DNA of 64,000 nt from NCBI RefSeq assembly GCF_003590095.1, contig NC_039494.1, positions 6,014,001-6,078,000 of the forward strand, written 5' to 3'. Positions 36,001 to 48,000 of this stretch are shown piece by piece; the first letter of the stretch is position 1, and each line of letters begins with the position of its first letter. The translations under genes and the position numbers were made by a program. The notes beneath the pieces are model-generated. The model saw only the letters and a list, made by a program, of their open reading frames with translations. It was not told the DNA's origin and did not search any database. Source of the stretch: Trichoplusia ni (lineage: Eukaryota > Arthropoda > Insecta > Lepidoptera > Noctuidae).

Positions 36001-39000
36001 ATCTTCATAATTTTTATCAAGCTTAGCTCAGTAGCTTTATATATAAAGTCGGTTGTATGTTTTTGTTGTTATATTTATTTATTTTAAATAACAGTTGTTG
36101 TATTGTATTGTTTAATAAACTTATTATAAATACGAATAAAAATTAAAAATAAATACGAGTAAAGTTCTAGTAAACTAAACAAATATGATAGACTTCGTAA
36201 ACACGATTTTTGTTGCAAACGCTCAATAATAAATCGGAATTTTAGAGAGAAGAAAAAAAGACTACGCATCCCAGTATATCACAGACTCGTCCCTTCACAA
36301 CTGTCATGTAATTAGCTACGTAACCGTAGCGCTACGCGGCGTCGTAGCAAATACAATGTAGCAATTTGTATTTTAACGTCCATTTTTATTTATTTTTAAA
36401 CTGTGTTTGAAAGAAATAGCTTAAGGTGTTAGAGCGTTTATACTCATTGATAAAAGACGTTTTCGTTTTTTTTTTATGAAAAAAAATCCAAAAGGTAAAG
36501 TAAAAAAAAGGTAATGGTTTTACATAATAATACCATATACCATACCACATACATACCATCCCAGGCAATCTTCTAGACATAGGCCTCTCACTGTATAGTG
36601 AGGGTTCGAACATCGATCACTATGTTAGCTCGCTGTGGGTCGGCGATATCAAATTCCAATATTTGAAATCTAAGTTTTCTCAAGTATGTGTGTCTTAGAA
36701 TTATTTAGACGGTACATAAAGCTTTGAAAAATTCTTGAAGCAGGATTTCTACATAAAATCGCAGGCTACTACGACTTTCGTATATGGTATTACATAGTTA
36801 TATGACTTACGTAACTTCCTCTGGGTAGTTTATTGGTAGAAAAGGAGTCAAATCGCTGGTGACGCTATATTTCTTATCCCAGCACTCCATGAAACAGACT
36901 GGGTCGCATTTCATCTTGTCGTTTGACTGGTGAACTGCAATAATCAAATAAAATAATTAAATCAGAGAAGCCAAATAAAAAACTTATTGTTTTTTTTACG
37001 TAACAAATTGAGAGTTCAATTTGTTCGAATTCGATCAGAAGAATGTTACGTTAACGCAAATAAAATCAAGCATTAATTGGAAATTGGAGTCTAAATAAAA
37101 GGATAATCAAGTTAGATTTCGAACGGTATTTTTATCAAAACAACCGATCCGGTTAAATTAATATTCAAGGCCAATATTCGGGCCTAACTTATGTCATCGG
37201 TAAACAAACGAAGCCGTTGACATCGTTTCCATTTATGGAATAATTTAACATTGTCACTGGAACTAATTGGATTTCTGAGTATGAGACAACAGGGATGTCG
37301 ACTGGGTATAAAAAGAAAAAATCTCATTAGTCCCTCAGTTAGATAATCGAAAAGTATGAGACACGTATTTTTTCCTTTTTCAGAAAAACTAGAATTGACA
37401 AAGATTAACTGCTTTAAAGTTTAGGAGCTTAGGATGGGGTAAATTTACACTCAATCTTGACGTCACGCGTAAGTTTCATTCACTGTAATTTGGTCAATTT
37501 ATGTTTGCGGGACAAATTAAAAAATACGTATTCATTATTATACAAAAAAATACACTGGAAAAAAAAATGTCATCATCATCCTATTGAAGCTCCACGGAAT
37601 AAAATTTCGAAAGAGGCTGTGGGAAGAGAGAGATTTAATTCTACATTATTATATCCAGTATGTTTTAATGTTTGGTAATTTTATTTTTAATAACGGCAAC
37701 GAATTTTTTTTTGTTACTTAAAACTTGGATAATTTATTGGTCCAGTAAAAAAATACCTGGTTTACTATCAACTGAGAAAAGTGTACGACTGGAAACTTTC
37801 AAGGTACTTCTGTCTTCGATTCATGGAACAAGAACAACGAATAAAGCACCCGACTATGTATGTATACTACTCATTTATAGAACCCTTCAACGCAAAAAGT
37901 AAGTTTGTTTTTCAACTCTGCTAAGGCACGTCGCAAACCAAACCACCGACTGTTTTTCCAAAATTTTACAGAATACCTAATAATAGTTTTTTTAGGCAGG
38001 AATCTAAGCGTTCTTACACTAATCTTAAATTCTAGATCCTAGATTTTGCAAGAACAATGAGGTTCTTGACGTGATTTGCTGCGTTACGTCAACAAGAATC
38101 ATTACCAGCAAAGCAATGCGCGTACATACCGAATGGAGCAAATAATAAGGGATCTATAACGCCGCTGCTGTACAATATTTAGTGAAAACATATGCCACTT
38201 TGAAGAATTTACGACGAAACTACGCATACCATAATCAAATTGCTACCCTCATTGTATATTTTCCTGGTGTGTGAGTTGCCTTATTTTGTAAGAGACAATA
38301 CATAACAGTAATTGCCTATTATTTTGAAAAATACTCTTGAGATTTCTAAGCCCTTTTTATATTAAATATCTTAAGTATCAAAGGCGTCTACAATAAATTT
38401 CTTTAACTAATTAAAACTACCTGAAGAAAATTTTGGTTAATTTAGTTCGAAACTAATTTAAATGCCAATCTATCACTGAGGGTTTTACAAAAGATCTGCG
38501 TTTATTCAATTTCAAGCGCATCAAAATAACTTCAATTAAAATTAATTATTTCAAAAAGTTTTGTGATTTACTGTTTCGTCTACGTGTATTTTCAACCAAT
38601 AAACTTAGCAAACTGTACAACTAATTGATAAAATGTAATATGAATGAGTATACTAAACCTGTTTCACTCGGGAAGATAGCAATATTCTAAGCTATAAACT
38701 AATTTCCTGTAGATGCACGTCGAAGGCTACAAACAAACTATTAATAAGTTTTAATAGTTCCTGTGAGAAACTGAACCGTTAAAAGCTGTATAGTTTAGGA
38801 GATTGCCATCTCTTTTGACTATCAAATTATTATTAAATGATTCACGAGTATTTATCGGGATTACCATAAGTTGACACGACGGGGTCGCAAATTATTGTTG
38901 TCCAAAAGTTGCAAAATTTGGAAAAGCAATATTTTTTTCTTATTTGATTTTGAAACCGATATCGAATTTTTTTATTAAACTTAACAAGGAAATAGATGAA

Positions 39001-42000
39001 ACCCTGGATATTCGTACTTTTTGCACTTATAACCGACATAATAAAGAAAACAAGAGAAGGGCATGCAAAACATAATGCCATACGAAGTATGAATAGATTT
39101 TGGTCAACAATTTTAGGCTTCAATATAACTCTCTTTGTTACATTTCAGAATAGATTTCAACCATCAATCAACTCGGCATGTCGCGGTTAACTGGTGGACA
39201 TAGGCCTTTCCCGAATTTGTACCAAAATAGACATGCCGTGTTATCATTAGGAGGAATCTTAATAATTCTATAGAGGACCTTCTACGAACTATACCTAATA
39301 AGATTTTATAATAATTATGAATAATAATGTGGTAAATGAAAATTGCCTAGATAGTTAATGTTAGTATAAGATGCATATTTTATTTGCTTACCTGTGACGT
39401 TATTCAAACAATTTAAATCTTGTAATTCACAGATGCGCGTCGTTTTCTCTGAAACAAAATATTCAAATATCGTTCAATTTGTTTGGATATTATCGGCGTT
39501 AAAAGTATCGAGTTGCCAATTATTTTGAAATGCTTGTAATATTGTTGTTTTAAACTTTAAAGCAATGTAAATCAAACGGCGAATGTAATAACAATACTGT
39601 TTAATACGCAACCGATAATTAATTAATTGGTCACCAAATTGGTATTTGTTTATAATCAACTAAATAAATATTTACAGCAAAACTGTTTAACGTGCATTTT
39701 TGACCTTATTTCTAGGACAACCATTGAAGTAAACTTTAGGTTGAAAATTAGACTACAGTCTATTCGAACAACAAGTAATCAAAATTTGTGCATTAATTTA
39801 TTTGGAGAAATACATTGACTATATTTATAGTTTTAATTTTTAATATTTTTGTTTGAATACATCCGATAAAGGAAGATAGACTACAAATCTTTGTAATTAA
39901 CCGATTTGTCCGATCTTCATCCTGTAATAAATCTAAATACCTACTCACATTAAGATTTATTTTAAATCTATTATTTAAATTACTTATACGATTTTAATTA
40001 TTCGTTTTTAAATGTAAAAAAATACTAACTTTTGTCAGTTTTTGTAGTTGTAAATTACATTGTCACTGGGTTAGCTAAAATTGAATTACAAAAATCAAAC
40101 CAAAACGAAAAACAATCAAACACACAAACAAGAAAGTGAGTGTATAATATCGTAGGAAAATCAATGTGCACGAACCTCTCGGATACTTATAGGGGACACA
40201 ACTGCACTTTTCCAAGTAATTCTTCATCTTGCACTCGGTGCGGCATGTTTCGTAGCTGTATCGGTCCGTGTGAGCTAGCGACGCCTCGTCGTGGAACCTG
40301 CACTCCCGCTTCTCAGGGTCCACGGCCCTGATGCTGGAGTCACTCTGGAAGACCAGAGGCTCCACCTTGATATCCACTGACTCACCCAAGGTTATGTACC
40401 GGTACAGAACTGTTGTTTCTGGGTAGTCATTTGGGTCGCTCAGTATTACCTACAATTTCAAGATTCATGTACAATTTGACAATGAAAAGAGCTTATGAAC
40501 ATGCTTATCTTGATATGATATTAAAATGAGTTTTACATTTAAAAATAAAAAGCTCCTCAAATTATGTAATCTGAATTTTCTATTAAAGGTAATTAATAAA
40601 AAATAGTTAATTAATTCACTAGTGTACCCTGTAATTTTTTACCTTTTAATCAAAGTATTCAAATGGTATCACGCCTCCTTTGATACTGTTTATAGCAATA
40701 AAGCCTTTTCCAGATCCGATTTAATTAAATTACTTTACACGATTAAACCTTAATTAGGTTCCGAGATAGGGGTTTAGGCTGGCAACAAAGACTTGTTAAC
40801 TGATCGGACGGAAAATATTTAATGAAATGTTTCAAACAATTACATATTATGTATCATCAGTGTTTAAATTTTACTAAATTTCTATTACAATGACCTTTAT
40901 TTGTCGTATAATCAGCGAAAGTTAACGTGTGACTTTTAATAAATTTTAATATCCTACTAATACTGTAGACGCGAAAGTTTGTCCCTCTTTCACGCAAATA
41001 CTACTGAACGGGTTTAGATGAAACTGGGTTCACAGGTAGTTCATAATATAGTGTTAATCTCGATATTGCTGAATTGGGAGCGGGAGACAGCTAGTAATTC
41101 AAATACAAAATATAAATTGTATTTATTTTGACAAACATGAAACATGTTTAAAGAAAACCGTTTTAATAGGATCTGGTGAAACTTTTGTTTTCTCTTTTTG
41201 AAGTTTATTTACCTTGACGCCATAATAAGGTATAGTTGACCAGTTCGGGTAGTCTTCGGGCTCCACGTTCAAAACAACGCTGAGACCTGATCGTCTGAAA
41301 ATAAGCACCTATCAAATAAGGGTTTCGCACAAATAGGCTTAAGAAAAACACAGGGTTTTCTAAGGTGAGGAAAGTCTAACAATGCAATGCCTATTTATAA
41401 AGCAAGATTTTTCTTTCCATAAAAACAAGATGGAACTATTTCTGCACAGATACAGTGCCAAGTCACACGGTAGGATAAAAAAAAAATATCAGAAAGAATT
41501 TACGTCTATTAAAATGAGTTTTTAAAATCGTCAAATTTCATTAAGTTTAGCAACGTGTTAAAATGTGATAGAGAAATACTGTCCTTATGAAACGGGAACG
41601 GATACCCATCCCGGCCCTTTGATATCTATTTTTAGGTAAAGTCAAGAACTAAATCGGAGACCGTCTATACCGAAAAACATGTCATTTGAAACTCTTTTAA
41701 ATAAATTAGGTACCTGCCGGACTCCGAAGTGGTGATACTGTTAGGATATCGAATCGCCTCAGTTCCGTCGTCGCTGTGATCGTCGTAGTACTCGAAATCC
41801 TCATCGGGTGGCAACAGCGGCCTCAAAGATTAAATCAAGAAAGAAAGCTTTTAGTTACAGGGGTTCGGAAAAACCTTTTGCCGCTTCAGATACGAGGGCA
41901 TTTGTACATTAGACTAAAACGACTTCAAGGTATATTAAGTAGCATATATATTGGAAAGGGTTGATCTTATGTTTGGGAAGGGGGACCGGGAGTTTGGCTA

Positions 42001-45000
42001 TTTTTTGGTCGGATTCAGTATTGATAGACTAAATTACTGTGCATTATATTTAACTATTTGCCTTTGTGTCTAGCACATGTAATGTGTGATAAATAATAGG
42101 TATTCTTTGTATCTATTCAGTATAAGGCGGATATTTTGTCAAACATCCGCAATAGGTTTTATAAAATTAGTCCTATTTCCGGACAGTGGTCTTATAGATG
42201 TTTTTTTTTACTCCCGCACTAAGGAGTTTAATTCTTGTATCGCGGGGATTTCAAAAACATTCAAATCACACCTAGATTCGGGACTGGCGTTCGTGGATCA
42301 TACAAATCAGATTAGACCTCTATGCTCCAGTTTTTACGAATCCTGGTCTATTTACAAAACAATATAACCTTGTAATCAGAAGCAAGGTCAGATAGATTTG
42401 TCGATTACGTAATTTCTTCCTGTTACTAATTTGATTATGATTAACTTAACGAGTTTATTGATGATGGCAATAATTGTAATGGATTCAAAGAAATATGGTA
42501 CAGTGGCTAACATAATGTGTACCCGTACTACCCGTAGGTATTTGATTTGGATATCAAATTGTTTTTTTATTAAATGATGTAACGGTTTACTCACGCTTAT
42601 TTATCGGGGTAGCCCGACTAGTTTTAGACCCAGCCGGAGTCCTCAATCATGAGCAGACGCGGACGTCAGCGGCCGCGCATCTCGCTGCGTAGCGCCGCGA
42701 TCGCGCCGTGAGCGGCGGTGGGGCCGGCGACGCCGGTGGCACGTCTGGGTGGTCTGCTGTCGTGTCTGGGGGTCTGCTGTCGTCATTGGCATCGTCCGTG
42801 CTCCCGTACTGGCTGAGTCAGTGCATACTATGCTGACCGCGTCGCTCACCAGGCTTGGCTTCGTATGACATAACGCAGCATTCAGTGCTGGTTTCCACGC
42901 TGGTGGCAGTGTCCATCCACGATCTCTATTGAAATTCGGGTGACGGCTGATTTCTATAGCCTCCCGTACTTTTCCCGGCACGAAGTATTTCTCCTTCGCT
43001 AGTGCGGAGGCTCTGTCGAAACGTATGTAGTGTGCCGTCCCCGGATTACACACATGTTCGCCACTGCCGACTTGTCGGTGTCCATGTTCTTCATGCTGCG
43101 TATGTGTTCGCCAAGTCTGGTTGCTACATTACGCTCGGTTTCCCCAATGTAGCTCAGGCCGCAGACGTCAGTTTGACTCGCGATCCCGCCGCGTCTGCTC
43201 ATGATTAAGGACTCCGGTTGGGTCCGAAACTAGTCGGGCTACCCCGATAAATACGCGTGAGTAAACCGTTACATCATTTAATAATGAATCAGTCTCACGA
43301 TAGTTATTATAAAAAAAAAAAATGTTTTTTTGCCGAAATCCTTTCAAAACTTCTATATACATATATCCTGGGCTAATAACATGGAACCAGCCAGAATGAT
43401 AAGCGTTAAGATCGTCCCGCCACAATTTGTGTGGGCACGAATATTATTTTTATGAAATATGTAGATAAAAACCCCATTTTATATAACCTTAAGTGCCCGA
43501 TTACAGGCTTTCTATTGCATAATAATTTTTTGAAAGTGGTACTGCCATTATAGAAAAAATATTATAAAATAAATAATGTATATACGGAAAAACATAACTG
43601 AACACATAGCAAATTGGACTCCGTAATCCACATAAGGGATTATAGTAAAGAAAAGATATACTTTTGTATGTGAATATACATTAATACGAGTATTCTCGTT
43701 TCTTTGGCCTAATGAAAAGGAAATAGAACATAATACCTGCTAATATTGTTGTTATTGCTCGTAAAATTGATTCGTTATTATCCCAGCGGGATAAACGCGC
43801 CGCAATCTATTTGGCAAAATATGTTACCAGCGATAGTCGTGACCAGAGGATTATCCACCGTTAAACAGAAAATATTATCCGAGGAGCTCGTGTAAGCTAT
43901 AACCGCATAAGTGATTCGATCACAGGTTAAGCTATGCTTGACGCGGTTGGTCCGTAGATAGGTGACCACCTTTGTCATAGCGAGTTCCTCCTTGTTGCGG
44001 AAGGCACCTTAAATTGTGGGTCCCGGCTGTTATTTCTACATCTTTGATAGTCGTTACAGGTAGTCAGAAGCTTGAAAAGACTGACAGCCAGTCTAACCGA
44101 GGGGTGTCGTGTTGCCCAGGTAACTGGGTTGAGGAGGTCAGTCGCTACTTGTACAACACTGGTACTCAGCTGAAACTGGTTAGACTGGTAGCCGACCCCA
44201 ACATAGTTGGGAAAAGGCTAGGCCGATGAAACAGGAAATATTATCCATCAGTCACGTCCAAATATGCTTTTAAGTCTGGACTTAACAAAACCGGTATATT
44301 CTTCCGAAATTATGAATTACCTTAGTAAAACATTCATAATTGTATATGCTCATCGCGATTCCTATTTGACCTTAGTTAGCGTACATGATGCTATGATAAT
44401 GTTAAAGGCGAAACAAAGGAATGAATTCATATGATACTACTGTTTTACTTTTCATCCAATTGTCTTCACCAGCAGAACCAGGTACTAAGCCTGTCTTTGT
44501 TAATTACCTCAGACTACAGAGAATATGAGTAGGGCCCTTTGTAACCTAATCCACTGGTTAGCTCAGATAATACTTAATTACAAAAGTTTTTAACTTGGTC
44601 AAGGAGTGCTTAGCTCCCGTTCATACTTAGTTATAAGTAAGGTTTAGAAAAATGTAGTTTGTTCCTCCAAGGTTGCAAGGAAAGTGAATTGAAAGGTGGA
44701 AAAACGAATGTTATGAAAAAATCTGAGATATAATTGTCAGGAAAAACATTAGAAAATGTATTTAATTTGATAGATTAATATTTTATAATCCATAAAATAT
44801 TAATTCGTATATTGAAACCTAAGCTGCTTCAAACTTAAGTCGAATAGAGATTAAAAATAGCTTCAAGTTGTTAATTACAGAGAGGTTATAAAAAGTATTT
44901 AACCTCAGGTCGGACTTGAACCTTAACAGTCGACGCTTTAACTAGATTTCAATTTATCAATTTTCGTTACACCGTCAACGGTAACAAAACATCTCAACAA

Positions 45001-48000
45001 TTCAACTTTTTAGCTATTAATGAGATACAGTATGATCACAAACCGTCGGTCAATCAGCAATGCCTCATGAAAGGGAAAAACCGTCTTAAAGTTAAATTAA
45101 GTTTCAATGTGTGGTGTTAAGTAAACATTACATACAGTTCACTGGCGTCGTTTAAAGCAGCATAGTTGAAAGTACAGCAGTGTCCCTCATAAGTCTTGAT
45201 AAGAACGAACATTCCTTCACAGTTCCTTGGCTTTCTATTAAACGCACAGAAAACCAGTAAGTCCTCGCATTTCTGGTGGATCTAAAATATGCCATAAACT
45301 CAAGAGACATAGAGACAGAAATGTCGAATTAATTAAAAGTGGTTAGAGTGTTAACTTCAGATAATTATATAAGTTTACTTACTTCTTCCATAATAGTATC
45401 CATGGTAAAGAAATGGTGTTTCATAATGTCCATGATATCGCTAAAGTTCCCCACGTCTTTGCTTCTCCTCTCGAAGTTCTTAAGGAACGGGAGCGCAGCG
45501 AAGAAGTTTTCTATTTCTTCATCCGTCTTATTGTAATGCTTTCTGAAATGTTTACATCAACTACTTTTTTATGTTATTTAAGATGGCAATATTTTCAGTA
45601 CTGTTCAATGTGAATTTTATATATCCTACTTCCTGCTTTTATTGCAAACGCGAAAGTTTGGATGTATGGATGGATGTATGATGATGATGATGTATTGATG
45701 ATGTTTGGAAGGATTTATGGAAGTTTGAGCCTCTTTCACGCAAAAACCAGTGAGAGAAATATTTAGACGAAACATGGTAGAGAAATAGTTTATAGCCAGG
45801 ATTAAGACATAAATTTTATCCCGATTTCATGTTCAAGTGGGCCCGCGGGCTGCAGCTATAATTATCACGTGGTAACGTGTGTCTATGTCAATTTAAGTTA
45901 TAATCCGAGAATACGAATACTACACGTCTCGTATTTCTCAGAACTACGAACTAATTTGATCATAAAATAAACAAGTTACTTCTTTACTTTAAAGGAAGCT
46001 CAATTAGTTAACCAGCAGCCAATTTAACGCCTTCAGATTCATCAAAATTTCAATTTTTAGTCAATAAACGGACATCGATCATTAATCAGTGGATACAATT
46101 TCAATACATTGGTTTTCAATTAAGCAACAATTCACAATTACTCTAAGATTTTACCACATTTCTATTCGAATAGTTTTCGTAAATACAGGTACTTGGCTGA
46201 CGGAAATCGAGTATTTCGTAACAAAAACTTCGACCTTCAAAATATTATTAGAGTAGCTTCTGGAATGAGTCAGACGAAGCCTTAACGAAATGGGTTTGAG
46301 ATGAATAGAGGACAGTTTGTGTATCGGAACGACATAATTTTGTATACTCAATAGAAAAATATATAGTTCAATTTGGCTTGTAGGGAGTATTTAGATGAAG
46401 GTCCTGCTATAAATACACATATTGAGTAGTACTTTCTGAGTGGGAATTTGATATGTTTAATATTTATTTATGGTAAAATAGTTAATTAACTTATGAATAG
46501 TGTAGTGTTTTAAATATGTAACTTATATAATACAGCGTATACAATTGTTGGCAAGACGAGGTATAAAATGATATAAAATGAGGAAAAGGTCAAGGGCTTT
46601 TTCCCGTAAACGGAAAATCTTCGTGTTGCTGGGGAGTTGAAGCTGAAGAAGAGGAAGCGGCAAATAATGGGCGAAACAAGATGATTTTCAATTTCGTTTG
46701 ACAGTAAACTATTGTAACAAAAGAATAAACCGACTTCAAGAATATCAGTAGGTACATAAAGGTGAAATATAATATATAAAGGTCAAACACACTTACATAA
46801 AAAGTACCGCCCGAGTTGAGAAGCTCCTACTACTTGAAGTCAGTTAGTGATATATAATCAGTGATTTATTTCTAACTATAAATTTACATTCTATTAGGGA
46901 TACTTAAATCAATAAAGCAGTCGGCGTGGACAGAAAGCAAGAAGTATTTTAAAGATTCATAGTAAGTTGAATACTCACAGAACTCGGGCAATATTCCGGG
47001 ATTCTTTAAACGACACCATATTAAAATTGCAAATGCTGACCGTCGGAAATGGCACCTGGTTCACTTTGCAATTCGCGTCTATCTGTTGAACGTAGTATAG
47101 TAGTAAATTTTAAACGTTCAAAGTAAGTATTAAAGGCAAAATTTTAACTTAAAAAAGCAAACTATTGTGTCCCAACAAATTCCCAGGGTTAATTTGAAGA
47201 TAACATTTGTCTTGGATTTTCCAAAAAGGTTGCCGCAAGGTAATAAAGTGCCAAAGAAGGAATACTTATAGGTCTGAAACTCCCTTCCGCTCAACCCAAA
47301 GCGGGAGAAGACACTTGAGGATATCTCATTCGAAAAATATTATTATTTTATTTCAATAATGCAACCTTTATAAATAAAATAAAAAGTTATTTAATTAAGA
47401 AAACGCAATTTTCTGTACACTGAAACGGGAAGAATAAGTTTTAAAATTCTTTTAAAGTTATGTATGATCAGTTAATTTGTTTGGATTAAACATCCTCATC
47501 TTTTTTGATAAATATAATGCACAAAAGTACGGTTTTATGGTAACTACATCCATTTGATACATATAAAACCTCTCAGCATTTATTTTCATCCAAATAAAAC
47601 GACTGGTCACTATGATTCGATATATATTGTGAAGTCTGTGAGACGGAAAATGTTTCAACAAATCAACCTTTTAGTGACAACCAGGTCTTCAAAATTCGAT
47701 AATAATTCCTTTCATTTACTTAGTGTGGCGACCAACACGTCGGAAAAAAATGTAAGGTACTAAAGGTAAGTTGTCAACATTAATATAACCCTCTTACAAT
47801 GCCTCAAGGTTCACATTTGTTGCTAATGCCTTTTCCACCATCGTACCTTGAAGATCTTTTGGTATTTTATCAAGTTATTAAGCAGTTTGGGAATATTCTA
47901 CGGAGTTATATTTAATCCGTTTAGTTAATCCCATCATGGGTAATTCAGTTGAAAATAGTTCTAAACTAATATTTCGGGCCGTTTACGGAAACGGTCCAAG

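Larger units (their letters stand above)
32604..36810 (-). other. Remainder of gene B intron 9 upstream of the CR1-like element
   Basis: Intronic DNA with a 5S-derived SINE at 33197-33566, an RTE-type remnant at 34861-34990, a GC-rich patch of GTAGC/GCTAC repeats near 36308-36362 and a degenerate repeat near 36540-36660. No exon seen. Confidence 0.6.
42567..43284 (-). mobile_element. ~0.72-kb element: 96-bp inverted repeats around a GIY-YIG endonuclease
   Basis: Arms 42567-42662 and 43189-43284 are inverted copies with only about five mismatches. They carry GTAACGGTTTACTCACGC and TCGGGGTAGCCCGACTAGT. Between them is GC-rich DNA coding on the minus strand for a GIY-YIG nuclease domain of the type found in Penelope-like elements. 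Start and stop codons of the ORF lie inside the arms. No reverse transcriptase is present, so this is either a deleted Penelope-like copy or a non-autonomous unit that carries only the nuclease. Confidence 0.8.
41822..45135 (-). other. Gene B intron 4, holding several mobile elements
   Basis: 3.3 kb intron with a degenerate repeat near 42215-42320, a GIY-YIG element at 42567-43284, an RTE remnant near 43380-43427 and a 5S-derived SINE at 43881-44229. The rest is AT-rich and unassigned. Confidence 0.6.

Noticed and set aside
38842..39123. 93-aa minus-strand ORF in gene B intron 8
   Set aside because: AT-rich chance frame. Skipping it keeps the channel in phase, and it has no family features.
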